Numbered from the stretch's first letter, positions 1 through 10,101 are shown. The stretch is 64,000 nucleotides of DNA from Candidatus Marinamargulisbacteria bacterium (GCA_023262965.1 JALQXX010000001.1:1-64000), one strand, 5' to 3'. Notes: a model not told the origin generated them from the sequence alone. Numbers and translations are program-made.

Positions 1-561
1 ACCATTGAGCATACGAAGCTAAAACCGCTATCGTTAGCCGTGGCGGTTGAAAAAGACACGCAGCGAATACTGGGCGTCACCGTAGCACGAATGCCTGCGA
101 AGGGCAAAATCGCCAAATTGTCCCGCAAAAAATACGGCCCTCGTGCGGACGAGCGACCGGCTAAATTGCGTGAATTAATCGCGGAATTGGCGCCGCATAT
201 CGGCAAAAACAGCTGTATTGAAACCGATCAATTGGCAACGTATCCGCCGATGTTTAAAACCCTGTGTCCAACAGCCACGCATTGTACGTATAAAGGCCAG
301 CCCAGTACCATAGCCGGTCAAGGTGAGCTTAAAAAAGGCGGATTTGATCCATTATTTGACATCAATCATACCTTGGCCATGTGCCGTGCCAACATCAACC
401 GATTGATTCGCCGCAGCTGGTGCACCACCAAAGATCCCGATCGCTTGCTGGATCATGCCATGGTGTTTGCGTGGGCCCATAACAACGGCATTACAGCGAC
501 CAAACCATGCCATAAGCACGCGATGTTGGTTCGTCAACTGGTCACCGCTCGTTCCAAATAA
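1..561 (+). CDS. IS1-like DDE transposase, 5' truncated by window edge
   Basis: The frame is open from base 1 and reads T-I-E-H-T-K-L-K-P-L-S before the first possible start (GTG at 40), so the gene very probably begins upstream. About 186 codons are visible. Recognisable family features are the M-P-A-K-G motif, K-Y-G-x-R-x-D, an acidic residue in the I-E-T-D-Q segment, and the C-terminal signature N-H-T-L-A-M-C-R-A-N-I-N-R-L followed by W-C-T-T-K. These resemble transposases usually annotated as IS1-like. The frame is intact to its stop, so this copy could be active if its missing 5' part is intact. Two decayed copies occur at 9756-10007 and 25744-25884. Confidence 0.7.
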   Translation, partial: TIEHTKLKPLSLAVAVEKDTQRILGVTVARMPAKGKIAKLSRKKYGPRADERPAKLRELIAELAPHIGKNSCIETDQLATYPPMFKTLCPTATHCTYKGQPSTIAGQGELKKGGFDPLFDINHTLAMCRANINRLIRRSWCTTKDPDRLLDHAMVFAWAHNNGITATKPCHKHAMLVRQLVTARSK

Positions 562-693
562 TGAAAATCATAGGGGAGGCATGCCTGCATATCCATTAAT
601 TTATTTATAAAAAAATATAACTTATATTTATTATATAAATTATAAAACTTGCGAGCCTATTGCTTTTTGAGCTGTAACACTTTCGTAGCTCAG
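1..693 (+). mobile_element. 3' part of an insertion sequence, copy A
   Basis: This stretch carries the transposase reading frame, about 105 bp of AT-rich DNA, and a terminal sequence at 667-697 that reads TTGAGCTGTAACAC then TTTCGTAGCTCAG. Its reverse complement begins CTGAGCTA. The same end is found at 25854-25884, and a CTGAGCTA end is found at 9994-10007 next to another remnant, so I take CTGAGCTA as the start of the terminal inverted repeat. The left end lies outside the window. Family assignment is uncertain; the transposase looks IS1-like. The element abuts the end of the tatB-like gene. Confidence 0.7.
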
Positions 694-854
694 TTTAATA
701 AGTTAATTTCCCGCAGCAGCTGCGTATACAAATCACAGGCCTTCTTATAAAGCCGGGCTCCGTAACGCAATACTCGGGGCAGATCCTTGGCAGGAATCAC
801 CAGCAAAATACACGCGCCAATGACCAGTAATTCAGGCAAACTAATACCTAGCAC
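690..854 (-). CDS. TatA/TatB-like Sec-independent translocase subunit (54 aa)
   Basis: This short frame starts at GTG 854-852 behind a G-rich ribosome site (GGGGGG) and overlaps the tatC stop by a few bases, as expected for translational coupling. The product has the TatA/B layout: a short N-terminus with L-P-E-L-L, a hydrophobic helix at residues 8-21, then P-A-K-D-L-P-R-V-L-R and a basic amphipathic helix to residue 50. P-K-D-L-P is more typical of TatB. The protein is shorter than most family members. Its TGA stop (692-690) lies inside the end of the adjacent IS, so the original C-terminus was probably cut off. With TatC it would export folded proteins. Confidence 0.7.
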   Translation of the reverse strand: MLGISLPELLVIGACILLVIPAKDLPRVLRYGARLYKKACDLYTQLLREINLLN

Positions 855-1588
855 GTTTCCCCCCACTTCAAGAGTTTCGCCAGTCCAATACAGCCAAAGT
901 ACGCTAAAATCAGTGGTGCAGATAAACTGATTTGAGACACAATATCCGGCGGTGTTAGTATCGCCGATACAATCACAATACCAACCACAAAAAACCGACT
1001 ATTTCGCCACAAAAAAGCCCGCGAAACACGATTTTTGGCCAGCAAAAAACACACAATAATAGGGCTTTGGAAGACCACAATACTTCCCAATAAAAACGAC
1101 AAAGCGTACCCCATATTCTGGTTAAAATTGAGGAGTATATGAATGGTAGGGGGCACAAAATCGGCCGACAGTACCCAGGGAATAATATACGGCAGCATAA
1201 TGGCATACACCATATACGTGCTCAAAACACATAAAACGGCACTGGATAATAGCCCAATAAACAGCCATTTAATTTCCTGTCGCGTGAGTCCGGGAATAAT
1301 AAATCGGCCAAATTGGTATGCAATAACGGGGATACTACACACAATTCCCGATAAAATAGATAATTTAATTTTAATAAAAAATCCATCGTAAAGACGTGTA
1401 ACGGTGAGCTGGCCATTGACGGCATCAATGCCATTAAAGGGGGACATAAAAAACGCCGAAATGGGGGCGTACCAGTTATAACACAGCACACTGGCTATAG
1501 CAACACAAATCAGGGATTTTAATATCCGTTTTCGAAGGTCATCAATATGCTGAGCCAATGTCATGCGATTGGGATCGATTGCGGTCAT
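848..1588 (-). CDS. tatC: Sec-independent protein translocase TatC
   Basis: A 246-residue polytopic membrane protein of the usual TatC length. The N-terminal cytoplasmic segment M-T-L-A-Q-H-I-D-D-L-R-K-R is the family signature, followed by about six hydrophobic segments, the loop motif P-G-L-T-R-Q-E and the late motif I-L-T-P-P-D. TatC binds twin-arginine signal peptides and forms the translocase with TatA/TatB proteins. It starts at ATG 1588 behind AAAGGACGG and is followed by an overlapping tatB-like gene. A sigma70-type promoter precedes it. The pair is divergent from carA. Confidence 0.92.
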   Translation of the reverse strand: MTAIDPNRMTLAQHIDDLRKRILKSLICVAIASVLCYNWYAPISAFFMSPFNGIDAVNGQLTVTRLYDGFFIKIKLSILSGIVCSIPVIAYQFGRFIIPGLTRQEIKWLFIGLLSSAVLCVLSTYMVYAIMLPYIIPWVLSADFVPPTIHILLNFNQNMGYALSFLLGSIVVFQSPIIVCFLLAKNRVSRAFLWRNSRFFVVGIVIVSAILTPPDIVSQISLSAPLILAYFGCIGLAKLLKWGETC

Positions 1589-1618
1589 TCATCCGTCCTT
1601 TATTACAGTCTGAATCCC

Positions 1619-1647
1619 ATTCTATCGTATTTTTATAAAACCGTCAG
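1619..1647 (-). promoter_or_regulatory. Predicted sigma70-type promoter for tatC
   Basis: Read on the minus strand, CTGACG (1647-1642) and TAGAAT (1624-1619) are separated by exactly 17 bp. Transcription would start near 1611 and leave a 20-25 nt leader holding the AAAGGACGG ribosome site. This is a pattern match only. Confidence 0.5.
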
Positions 1648-1711
1648 GGAGATTACGGGTAAATTCACCCAAAGTATCCCCATATCCATGCTTTTCCAAT
1701 TCCTCAAACTC

Positions 1712-1725
1712 TGATACTATATAAT
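1712..1725 (+). promoter_or_regulatory. -10 element immediately upstream of carA (leaderless start?)
   Basis: TATAAT at 1720-1725 ends only 6 bp before the carA ATG at 1732. An overlapping extended element, TG-A-TACTAT, lies at 1712-1720. Either would place the transcript start 0-5 nt from the start codon. No Shine-Dalgarno sequence is visible between them. No good -35 hexamer was found at 17 bp. Confidence 0.45.
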
Positions 1726-1731
1726 TTTAGT

Positions 1732-2835
1732 ATGACAACAAAGGCACGCGTGATATTCGAAGACGGAACCGTATTCTTTGGGCGTTTTTTTACCAAGGCC
1801 CAGCATGCCGAAGGAGAAATTGTCTTTAACACCGCCATGACGGGGTATCAAGAGGTGCTAACCGACCCCTCATATTCACAGCAATGTGTTATTATGACTT
1901 ATCCGCTTATTGGTAGTTATGGCATTACCCCTGACGATAATGAATCCGATGCCATTGGTCTTCAGGCCATACTCTGCAAGGAGTATGTGGATCATCCCAG
2001 CAATTGGCAAAGCATTATGTCGGTTAAAACATACCTAGATAATCATGATCGGGTTGGGGTGGAATGGTTGGATACCCGTGCCATGACGCTGCATGTGCGT
2101 CAACACGGGGCCCAGCGCGTCATGATTACATCCGATTGTGATACGCCAGTCGCAACATTACTGCCACAGGTTCGGGCAATTGCGCCGATGACGGGCCAAA
2201 ATGTGGCGCGAAAGGTCACAACCCCCACCGTATACACCTGGCAAGAGGCCCCCTCCTCCCGTCGATTTACAGTGGCAGTTTTGGATTGTGGTGTTAAATT
2301 TACTATTTTGCGTCATCTCCAAAAGCGAGGTTGCGACTGTTTGGTGCTGCCCTTGGATACCGCGCAGGATATCTTGCGCGGTCGTGCGGTAGACGGGTTA
2401 TTCATTTCCAACGGTCCGGGCGATCCGGAGCCGGTTCAGTCAGCGATTGATTTGATTCAATCCTACATGGGGAAATGCCCGATATTTGGTATTTGTTTGG
2501 GGCATCAACTCATTGCTCAGGCATTGGGGGCACGAACCTTTAAAATGCCCTTTGGTCACCATGGGGCGAATCATCCGGTCAAAAACCTCAGCACTGGAAA
2601 AATCGAAATTACCTCCCAAAATCACGGGTTTTGTGTAGACGCGGATTCCCTGGGTCCGGATGTAGAGATCACCCATATCAACCTCAACGACGGTACCAAT
2701 GAAGGGTTTCGTCATAAAAAATACCCATTATTTTCTGTTCAATACCATCCCGAGTCTGCACCTGGCCCCTGTGATTCTGATTATTTATTTGATGATTTTA
2801 TTCACATGATCGAAACGGCATCTGTTCATGTCTGA
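1732..2835 (+). CDS. carA: Carbamoyl-phosphate synthase, small (glutaminase) subunit
   Basis: CarA hydrolyses glutamine and passes ammonia to CarB, giving carbamoyl phosphate for arginine and pyrimidine synthesis. The 367-residue length is normal. The N-terminal CPSase small-subunit domain (about 1-160) is followed by a class I glutamine amidotransferase domain. The nucleophile Cys255 lies in G-I-C-L-G-H, and the other triad residues are His339 and Glu341 in Y-H-P-E-S. The ATG at 1732 follows a -10 element with no ribosome site, which suggests a leaderless message. The stop overlaps purF by 8 bp, so the next gene is probably translationally coupled. Confidence 0.96.
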   Translation: MTTKARVIFEDGTVFFGRFFTKAQHAEGEIVFNTAMTGYQEVLTDPSYSQQCVIMTYPLIGSYGITPDDNESDAIGLQAILCKEYVDHPSNWQSIMSVKTYLDNHDRVGVEWLDTRAMTLHVRQHGAQRVMITSDCDTPVATLLPQVRAIAPMTGQNVARKVTTPTVYTWQEAPSSRRFTVAVLDCGVKFTILRHLQKRGCDCLVLPLDTAQDILRGRAVDGLFISNGPGDPEPVQSAIDLIQSYMGKCPIFGICLGHQLIAQALGARTFKMPFGHHGANHPVKNLSTGKIEITSQNHGFCVDADSLGPDVEITHINLNDGTNEGFRHKKYPLFSVQYHPESAPGPCDSDYLFDDFIHMIETASVHV

Positions 2836-4261
2836 TATGGTTCATGAGTGTGGGGTATTTGGGGCTTACAACGTGGCGCATGCGGCAACCACCTGTTTTT
2901 ATGGATTGTACGCGCTTCAGCACCGAGGTCAAGAAGGTGCGGGTATTGTTACCTGCGATACCTCCCAATTTTTTGTTGTCAAAGATTCGGGCTTGGTTTC
3001 GGACATATTCAATAAAGAGAGTCTTACGTATTTAAAGGGCACCAACGGCATTGGTCACGTGCGGTATTCCACAACAGGCGGCAATAACAAAGCGAATATC
3101 CAGCCCATGTATTCCAAAACCAGCAAAGGCAAAATAGCGATTGCTCATAATGGTAATATTACCAATGCCTACGTTTTATATAATCAGCTCAAAGAAGCCG
3201 GGGCCTTATTTCAGTCCACTATTGATTCCGAGGTGTTATTGCATCTATTTGCCACATCAAAAAAACGTAGTCCACTTGAGGCTATGCAAGATACCCTTTC
3301 CCATTTGGAAGGGGCGTTTTCGATTGTCGCTATGGGGGATGGTTATTTGATGGCGGCTCGCGATCCCAATGGATTTCGACCATTGGCCTTAGCCAAATTA
3401 GGCAAAGGGTATGTGATTGCGTCCGAAACCTGTGCGTTTGATTTGCTAAACGCGGACTATGTTCGGGACATTGAGCCCGGGGAATTGATTATGATTACGG
3501 ACGACGGTGTGGAATCCCATCGCTTTGCAGAGCCCTTGAAACGGGTGTCCCAGTGCATTTTTGAGCACGTGTATTTTGCACGGCCGGATTCCGATATTTT
3601 TGGATTAAATGTGCATCAAGCCCGAAAAGAAATGGGGCGTCAATTGGCTTTGCAATCCCCTGTTGACGCGGATATGGTCATCGGAATCCCTGATTCGGGA
3701 AACAGTGCTGCTTTGGGGTACGCCGAAGCCTCAGGGCTTCCTTTGGAGATGGGAATTATTCGCAATCATTATGTGGGGCGTACCTTTATCCAGCCCCGGC
3801 AACGCATTCGCAGTTTGGGGGTTAAGGTCAAACTCAATCCCGTTAAATCGGTGATTCAAGGGAAGCGATTGGTGGTAATTGATGATTCTTTGGTCCGGGG
3901 CACTACATCTAAGGAGCGGGTGTCCGCTTTACGGCGTGCCGGTGCTAAAGAAATTCATTTGCGTATTTCATCGCCGCCTGTCATAGGCCCCTGTTTTTAT
4001 GGTATTGATACACCATCCAAAGATCAGCTTATTGCCGCCAATTATTCGATTGCGGCTATTTGCGAGTACATCGGTGCCGATACGCTGGCGTTTTTATCGG
4101 TCAAAAATCTGTTACGTGCGGTCCAAGATGATCCTCACAATCGATTTTGCACGGCGTGTTTTGACGGCAAATACCCCGTCAAAGTCACTCACAAAGGCAA
4201 AAAAATCTTTGAATCACGAAAGGAGCGGATCCAATTATATGGGACGTCGAACAGATATTAA
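2828..4261 (+). CDS. purF: Amidophosphoribosyltransferase
   Basis: PurF makes phosphoribosylamine from PRPP and glutamine, the first committed step of purine synthesis. The protein has 477 residues. An N-terminal Ntn glutaminase domain has its catalytic Cys at residue 8 (H-E-C-G-V-F-G), implying removal of a short propeptide. The phosphoribosyltransferase domain carries the PRPP loop [13 protein letters not shown] near residue 355. The C-terminal F-C-T-A-C-F motif matches the iron-sulfur, Bacillus-type subfamily. The gene is wedged between carA and carB, overlapping carA by 8 bp and carB by 23 bp, which is not its usual place. Confidence 0.95.
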   Translation: MSDMVHECGVFGAYNVAHAATTCFYGLYALQHRGQEGAGIVTCDTSQFFVVKDSGLVSDIFNKESLTYLKGTNGIGHVRYSTTGGNNKANIQPMYSKTSKGKIAIAHNGNITNAYVLYNQLKEAGALFQSTIDSEVLLHLFATSKKRSPLEAMQDTLSHLEGAFSIVAMGDGYLMAARDPNGFRPLALAKLGKGYVIASETCAFDLLNADYVRDIEPGELIMITDDGVESHRFAEPLKRVSQCIFEHVYFARPDSDIFGLNVHQARKEMGRQLALQSPVDADMVIGIPDSGNSAALGYAEASGLPLEMGIIRNHYVGRTFIQPRQRIRSLGVKVKLNPVKSVIQGKRLVVIDDSLVRGTTSKERVSALRRAGAKEIHLRISSPPVIGPCFYGIDTPSKDQLIAANYSIAAICEYIGADTLAFLSVKNLLRAVQDDPHNRFCTACFDGKYPVKVTHKGKKIFESRKERIQLYGTSNRY

Positions 4262-7200
4262 AAAAATTTTATTAATTGGATCGGGCCCCATTGTCATTGG
4301 ACAAGCCTGTGAATTTGATTATTCGGGAACACAGGCCTGTCGTGCCCTGCGTGAGGAAGGCTACCGTGTGGTGCTCATGAATTCCAATCCAGCCACAATT
4401 ATGACGGATCATTTAACCGCAGATGCCACTTATATAGAGCCGTTAACATTGGATATGCTGGCTCATGTGATCGAGCGTGAGCGTCCCTGCGCACTCCTGC
4501 CTACTTTGGGTGGTCAAACCGCCTTGAATTTGGCAATGGAAGCCGCCAAAAGCGGGTTGCTGGATCGTTATCAGGTAGAGCTCATTGGCGCCACGCAAGC
4601 GGTTATTGAAAAAGCCGAAGATCGTGAAAAATTTAAACAGGCGATGCAAAAAATAGGGTGCAATGTGCCCGAATCGCGTGTAGCACGAACCGTCGAGGAA
4701 GCCCTAGCGGCGGCCAAAGACATTGGGTTCCCCTGTATTATTCGCTCTGCGTTTACATTGGGGGGGGCCGGTGGGGGGATTGCTTACAACCCGGACGAGG
4801 TGGCCGAGATCAGTAAGCAGGGGATCGATAATAGTTTGATTTCTGAAGTATTGGTAGAGCAGTCGATTTTGGGATGGAAAGAATACGAACTTGAGGTTAT
4901 GCGCGACAAAAACGATAATGTCTTGATTGTTTGTGCTATTGAAAATATGGATCCAATGGGGGTTCATACCGGGGATTCTATAACCGTAGCCCCGCCACAA
5001 ACCTTATCGGACGCGCAGTATCAAGACTTACGCAACCAATCCAAAAAAATTATTCGAGAGATTGGGGTAGAGACCGGTGGCTCGAATATTCAATTTGCGG
5101 TGAACCCCAAAACGGGGGATACGATTGTTATCGAAATGAATCCGCGGGTATCCCGTAGTTCCGCATTGGCATCCAAGGCAACGGGGTTTCCGATTGCCAA
5201 ATTGGCGGCTAAATTAGCGGTGGGTTACACGCTGGATGAGCTTAAAAATGACATTACACAAACCACGCCGGCCAGTTTTGAGCCCACATTGGATTATTGT
5301 GTGGTTAAAATACCCCGATTCAATCCCGACAAATTTTTACCGACGCAGGGTCAATTGTTTGAGTTGGGGGTATCCATGAAATCGGTGGGCGAAGTTATGG
5401 CGATTGGCCGAACCTTCAAAGAAGCCATGCAGAAGGCCTGTCGATCGCTTGAGGTCAAGCGGTTTGGTTTGGGGTTTGGTCCCGATGATGCGTATTACGC
5501 GGATTACAGTGACAAACAAATTGATCGATTGCTTACAACCCCTACGCCTGACCGGTTGTTTGTGATTGCGGTTGCGTTATCGCGGGGGTATACCGTAGCG
5601 CGCATTCATCGGTTATCCGCCATTGACCCCTGGTTTTTGAATCAATTGGCGGACATGATTAATGAGGCAAAAACGTTTACGTTGACAACCGATTCTATAT
5701 GGCGAGCGAAATCCCTGGGGTATTCGGATACCCAACTGTCTAAGATATTGCAATGTCCCGAGTCTGAAATACGATCGTTTCGCTATGCCAATGACATTGT
5801 TCCCGTATACAATTGCGTGGACACGTGTGCGGGTGAATTTGAAGCTCAAACCCCTTACTATTATTCCAGTTACGGTACGCAGCATGAAGGGCGAGTCACC
5901 AACAAAAAGAAGGTGATGATCCTGGGCAGTGGCCCCAATCGAATTGGTCAGGGCATTGAATTTGATTATTGTTGTGTCCATGCCGCTATGGCGATTCGGG
6001 AATACGGATATGAGAGCATTATGGTCAATTCAAATCCAGAAACGGTATCAACCGATTTTGATACGTCGGATCGATTGTATTTTGAGCCATTAACGGTGGA
6101 AGATGTATGTCATATATATGATCGCGAAAAACCCGAAGGGGTCATTGTTCAGTTGGGTGGGCAAACGCCCTTAAACTTAGCGAAACAGTTGGCCGATCGG
6201 GGGGTGCGTATATTGGGAACGAGTCAGGATAGTATTGATATTGCCGAGGATCGGGACCGTTTTCAACACCTGATTACACAGTTGGGTCTAAAGCAACCCA
6301 CAAACGGGATTGTGTCGGGAAATGATCCCCAGTTTGCGGACACGGTGGTATCGGTGGCCAATCGCGTGGGCTACCCGGTTATTGTAAGGCCATCATACGT
6401 ATTGGGGGGCGCGGCCATGAAAATTGTATATACCGATGCGGAGCTGGTTACCTATGTCAATACCGCCTTCACGCACTATCGGGATAATGCGTTATTGATT
6501 GACAAGTTTTTGGATGATGCAATAGAAATTGATGTGGATGCCTTGTCCGATGGCAATACGTGTTTGGTGGCGGGTATTATGCAGCACATTGAGGCGGCGG
6601 GTATTCATTCGGGGGATTCGGCGTCTGTACTTCCGGCGGTGTCGTTATCCGAAAGCCTTATTCGCGAGATTAAAGAATCAACATATCGCTTGGCGGGCGC
6701 GCTGGGCGTGGTGGGGCTTCTCAATATTCAATACGCGATTCAAAACAACACCCTGTATGTACTGGAGGTGAACCCGCGGGCGTCCCGAACCGTGCCATTT
6801 GTATCCAAAGCCACCGGGGTGGCCTGGGTCAAGTGGGCGACATTGGTAATGTTGGGCAAAAAAATTACGGATTTGGGTATCAACGAGGTCATTCCGCCGT
6901 ATATATCGGTTAAAGAATCGGTATTTCCATTCAAGCGTTTTCCGGGTATGGATGCCTTATTGGGCCCCGAAATGAAATCAACGGGCGAGGTTATGGGGAT
7001 TGCGAAAACGGCCGGTGCCGCCTATTTAAAATCTCAGATTGCTACAGGTAATCATATTCCAACGCAAGGGACGATATACATTAGCGTCAAAGATTCGGAT
7101 AAGTCTAAAATTGTTCCAATCGCTAAAACCATTGTGTCCATGGGATTTACCATTCGTGCAACAAAGGGTACGGCCGCATTTTTGGTAAAAAATGGGGTGG

Positions 7201-7469
7201 AGGCGACGTCTGTGTTCAAAGTTAACGAAGGGCGTCCGAATGTGCTAGACGATTTAAAAAATAATGCCATTCAGATGGTGATTAATACCCCCTCCTCCGG
7301 AGAATCCCGATACGATGATCGTATTATTCGGCACGAGGCGTATAAATTGTCGATTCCGGTAATTACCACGATAGCCGGAGCGCGGGCAACGATTGAGGCT
7401 ATGAAAGAAGTCCAAGAAACGGGTTTAAGTGTGATGTCGCTTCAAGAGCATTATGCATACCTACACTAA
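4239..7469 (+). CDS. carB: Carbamoyl-phosphate synthase, large subunit
   Basis: CarB makes carbamoyl phosphate from bicarbonate, ammonia and two ATP. The product is about 1076 residues, the normal length. Two homologous halves each begin with the pattern K-K-x-x-x-L-G-S-G-P (residues 8-20 and about 560), hold an ATP-grasp domain with E-M-N-P-R or E-V-N-P-R, and are followed by a C-terminal MGS-like allosteric domain. The reading frame is open upstream, but ATG 4239 gives the standard N-terminus M-G-R-R-T-D-I-K-K and follows AGGAG at 4221-4225. It lies inside the end of purF, and its own end overlaps proS by 17 bp. Confidence 0.96.
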   Translation: MGRRTDIKKILLIGSGPIVIGQACEFDYSGTQACRALREEGYRVVLMNSNPATIMTDHLTADATYIEPLTLDMLAHVIERERPCALLPTLGGQTALNLAMEAAKSGLLDRYQVELIGATQAVIEKAEDREKFKQAMQKIGCNVPESRVARTVEEALAAAKDIGFPCIIRSAFTLGGAGGGIAYNPDEVAEISKQGIDNSLISEVLVEQSILGWKEYELEVMRDKNDNVLIVCAIENMDPMGVHTGDSITVAPPQTLSDAQYQDLRNQSKKIIREIGVETGGSNIQFAVNPKTGDTIVIEMNPRVSRSSALASKATGFPIAKLAAKLAVGYTLDELKNDITQTTPASFEPTLDYCVVKIPRFNPDKFLPTQGQLFELGVSMKSVGEVMAIGRTFKEAMQKACRSLEVKRFGLGFGPDDAYYADYSDKQIDRLLTTPTPDRLFVIAVALSRGYTVARIHRLSAIDPWFLNQLADMINEAKTFTLTTDSIWRAKSLGYSDTQLSKILQCPESEIRSFRYANDIVPVYNCVDTCAGEFEAQTPYYYSSYGTQHEGRVTNKKKVMILGSGPNRIGQGIEFDYCCVHAAMAIREYGYESIMVNSNPETVSTDFDTSDRLYFEPLTVEDVCHIYDREKPEGVIVQLGGQTPLNLAKQLADRGVRILGTSQDSIDIAEDRDRFQHLITQLGLKQPTNGIVSGNDPQFADTVVSVANRVGYPVIVRPSYVLGGAAMKIVYTDAELVTYVNTAFTHYRDNALLIDKFLDDAIEIDVDALSDGNTCLVAGIMQHIEAAGIHSGDSASVLPAVSLSESLIREIKESTYRLAGALGVVGLLNIQYAIQNNTLYVLEVNPRASRTVPFVSKATGVAWVKWATLVMLGKKITDLGINEVIPPYISVKESVFPFKRFPGMDALLGPEMKSTGEVMGIAKTAGAAYLKSQIATGNHIPTQGTIYISVKDSDKSKIVPIAKTIVSMGFTIRATKGTAAFLVKNGVEATSVFKVNEGRPNVLDDLKNNAIQMVINTPSSGESRYDDRIIRHEAYKLSIPVITTIAGARATIEAMKEVQETGLSVMSLQEHYAYLH

Positions 7470-9147
7470 CGCCTTTGTTGTAACGGTCAAAGAATCCCCG
7501 AATGATGCTGAATTGGTATCGCATCAGCTCATGATTCGGGCCGGGCTCATCAAAAAGATGGCGGCTGGAGTTTACACCATTTTGCCGATGGGGCACCGGG
7601 TGTTTCAAAAAATGATACAAATTATACGGGACGAAATGAATGCCATTGGTTCGGCAGAGTGTACATTGCCTGTCACCATTCCGGCGGATCTATGGAAAAA
7701 ATCCGGTCGCTGGGACAAATACGGGCGGGAATTATTGCGATTTGTAGACCGGCATGATCGCCCATTTTGTTTGGGGCCCACGCATGAAGAGGTGATTACC
7801 GATGTGGTATCGGCCTACGTAACCTCGTACAAGCAATTGCCGATGACCTTATATCAAATTCACACCAAATTTCGGGATGAAATTCGCCCGCGGTTTGGGG
7901 TCATGCGGTCTCGGGAATTTATTATGAAAGATGCCTATTCGTTTCACGATTCGGCGGAATCGTTGGATGCCACATACGCGGCCATGCAGCAGGCGTATCA
8001 CCGTATTTTTGAACGATGTGGATTGACAGTTGTGGCGGCTCAAGCGGATTCGGGGGCTATTGGTGGCAACGAATCGGTGGAATTTTTGGTGGTGGCCGCC
8101 TGTGGGGAGGACAGTGTTTTGGTGAATACTGAGGCGGGATTTGTGGCCAATAGTGAGGCTTGTCCGACCCTGGATCCGGGGATTGTGCATCACGTGTCGG
8201 TGCCGCCTTATGCGATGATTCATACGCCAAACTGTCCGCGCATTACGGATATTTGTGCGTATCGGGGTATACAGCCTAACGTGTGTTTAAAAAGCATTCT
8301 GATTATGGTGAACGATGCCCCTATCATGCTCTGTTTACCCGGTGATCGCGACATTAACGAGGCGAAAATACAGCGGTTGGTGGGGGCATTTCGATGGGCG
8401 ACATCGGCGGAGTTGACGCACTATTTGGGTTGTTCACCGGGGTATGTGGGCCCTCTGAATACAGAAATACCCGTATGGTTGGATTATGGTTTAAAAACCC
8501 AGCCTCATTATACGTGTGGCGCTAATCAAGACGATCATCACGTGGTAAATGTATCGCCGGATCGCGATATCCCGCATGGTCAGTGGGCCGATTTAAAAAT
8601 GGCGATTGCGGGGGATCCGTGCCCCAGTGATCCATCCGTAACCGTGTCGGCATTACGTGGTATTGAGGTGGGTCATGTATTTAAATTGGGTACCACGTAT
8701 TCACAGGCTATGGATGCCACCTTTACCAATGCCACGGGTACGCGTATGCCCTTTATTATGGGCTGTTATGGTATTGGTGTGGGACGTACGGTTGCGGCGT
8801 GTATTGAGCAATGTCACGACGATAACGGTCTATGTTGGCCCGCGGCACTCGCACCATTTCATGTGGTTATTTTGAATTTATGTCCCAAAAATACGGATTT
8901 GGATCCCATTATTCAACGCCTGGTTGCGGCTATTGAGTCGTGGGGTTACGATGTCATTGTGGATAATCGGCCCGATTCCCCGGGCGTTAAATTCAACGAT
9001 GCGGATTTATTGGGATTTCCATATCAAATCATTGTGGGTCGAAAAACCCTTGATTCGGGGCACATTGAGCGTAAATGCCGAAAAACTGGCGAAACGATTG
9101 GGGTATCGGTTACGCAAATGGATGTTTTAAAGAGCTATTTAAACTAA
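7453..9147 (+). CDS. proS: Prolyl-tRNA synthetase (bacterial type)
   Basis: Charges tRNA-Pro with proline. The 564-residue protein starts inside carB, giving M-H-T-Y-T-N-A-F. Class II motif 2 includes [13 protein letters not shown] and motif 3 lies near G-C-Y-G-I-G-V-G-R. The INS editing domain sits between motifs 2 and 3 (about 220-400), as in long bacterial ProS, and an anticodon-binding domain forms the last 100 residues. It is probably co-transcribed with carA-purF-carB. Confidence 0.95.
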   Translation: MHTYTNAFVVTVKESPNDAELVSHQLMIRAGLIKKMAAGVYTILPMGHRVFQKMIQIIRDEMNAIGSAECTLPVTIPADLWKKSGRWDKYGRELLRFVDRHDRPFCLGPTHEEVITDVVSAYVTSYKQLPMTLYQIHTKFRDEIRPRFGVMRSREFIMKDAYSFHDSAESLDATYAAMQQAYHRIFERCGLTVVAAQADSGAIGGNESVEFLVVAACGEDSVLVNTEAGFVANSEACPTLDPGIVHHVSVPPYAMIHTPNCPRITDICAYRGIQPNVCLKSILIMVNDAPIMLCLPGDRDINEAKIQRLVGAFRWATSAELTHYLGCSPGYVGPLNTEIPVWLDYGLKTQPHYTCGANQDDHHVVNVSPDRDIPHGQWADLKMAIAGDPCPSDPSVTVSALRGIEVGHVFKLGTTYSQAMDATFTNATGTRMPFIMGCYGIGVGRTVAACIEQCHDDNGLCWPAALAPFHVVILNLCPKNTDLDPIIQRLVAAIESWGYDVIVDNRPDSPGVKFNDADLLGFPYQIIVGRKTLDSGHIERKCRKTGETIGVSVTQMDVLKSYLN

Positions 9148-9148
9148 T

Positions 9149-9742
9149 ATGGCAGAAATAGTTGTTATTTCAGCATTTATATGGTTTTTTTTTATGACCC
9201 CCTCATCAGGGGTGGCTCCGAATACAACCAATCCGCCCATCGCCGTTCATCAATACCAGCCATCCGATATAACCAAAGCTCGGCTGTCGTCATACATCAA
9301 AAAAAGCAATCCTCGGATTACGGATACGGATGTTGAATCAATTGCGTATCATATCGATGAATACGCATCAAAAGAAGGGGTGGATCCATTTTTGGTAGCG
9401 GCATTAATCGATCGGGAATCGTCGTTTCAAAAACAAGCGGTTAGTAAAACGGGGGCAAAAGGATTGGGGCAAATCAAATCATTTAACTTTGAATCCCTGG
9501 ATATTTCCGATCCATTCGATATCAAACAAAATGTGGGGGGCACTGTTCGGTATTTAAAAGAGTTAAAAACCATGTGGCGTGACAGCATGGATCATGATCG
9601 ATTGGTTTTGGCATCGTACTATCAGGGCCCTAATAAAACCAAAAAAACGCAACATCAGTTTGCAAGCCATGTGACCCGGTATGTGGATGATGTTCTTAAA
9701 AAATACCATCATTTGCGGAATAATAATAAAGGGGCCTATTAA
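9149..9742 (+). CDS. Small lytic transglycosylase (SLT domain), membrane-anchored or exported
   Basis: A 197-residue protein with an N-terminal hydrophobic stretch (residues 3-16) acting as signal or anchor, a Pro/Thr-rich linker, and a lysozyme-like SLT domain at about 60-185. The catalytic glutamate is Glu90 in D-R-E-S-S-F, followed by the usual G-A-K-G-L-G-Q-I segment. Such enzymes cleave peptidoglycan glycan strands to give anhydromuropeptides. The ATG lies 1 bp after the proS stop and no clear ribosome site is visible, so translation may depend on proS. The end borders an IS remnant. Confidence 0.82.
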   Translation: MAEIVVISAFIWFFFMTPSSGVAPNTTNPPIAVHQYQPSDITKARLSSYIKKSNPRITDTDVESIAYHIDEYASKEGVDPFLVAALIDRESSFQKQAVSKTGAKGLGQIKSFNFESLDISDPFDIKQNVGGTVRYLKELKTMWRDSMDHDRLVLASYYQGPNKTKKTQHQFASHVTRYVDDVLKKYHHLRNNNKGAY

Positions 9743-9755
9743 CGGGTGACACCGG

Positions 9756-10007
9756 TCTATAGCCGGTTCAATACCGTTGTTGGGGCCGATATGTGGGGCC
9801 AATTCCGCGATTAATTGACGTCATTTAGCGGGGCGTTCCTTCGGGTCCCGTATTTTTTGCGGGACAATTTGGCGATTTTTTCCTTCGCCGCAATACGACC
9901 AAACGGCTAATAAACGTATTAATTTACTGTTAATATCGCGCCTTATTTGATATCCCCATACGACGTGCCATCGGTTGTGCGTAATTTGTATCATAGTGCT
10001 AGCTCAG
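9756..10007 (-). mobile_element. Decayed copy C of the window-edge IS (inverted)
   Basis: This 9743-10101 gap has no gene. Read on the minus strand, 9756-9898 aligns closely with bases 75-235 of copy A; shared blocks include CGATTAATT, the A-rich core ATTTTTTGCGGGACAATTTG (as read on the plus strand) and CCGATATG. Small indels break the frame. On the far side, TAGCTCAG at 10000-10007 (CTGAGCTA on the minus strand) matches the IS end and probably marks the other terminal repeat. An internal segment between about 9905 and 9990 is only weakly similar or belongs to the IS 5' part not seen in copy A. Confidence 0.75.
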
Positions 10008-10022
10008 CTTGAAAATCATACG

Positions 10023-10051
10023 TGGACTTCTCTAGAAATGTCCGCTATTAT
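10023..10051 (+). promoter_or_regulatory. Predicted promoter for the S1-domain gene
   Basis: TGGACT (10023-10028) and TATTAT (10046-10051) are 17 bp apart, beginning 16 bp beyond the IS remnant. The leader of about 45 nt contains AGGAGG at 10090-10095, well placed for the ATG at 10102. This is a pattern match only. Confidence 0.4.
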
Positions 10052-10101
10052 CATATATAGCCAATTTCTTAATTGGAAATTTTATATTAGGAGGTTTTGC
10101 G

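Noticed and set aside
667-697. Palindrome beside tatB read as a transcription terminator
   Set aside because: The stem is short and AT-containing and has no T tract; recurrence beside IS scraps at 25854 and 10000 shows it is the IS end.
5613-5981. Minus-strand frame of 122 codons inside carB
   Set aside because: Entirely antisense to conserved carB sequence, with no motif or ribosome site.
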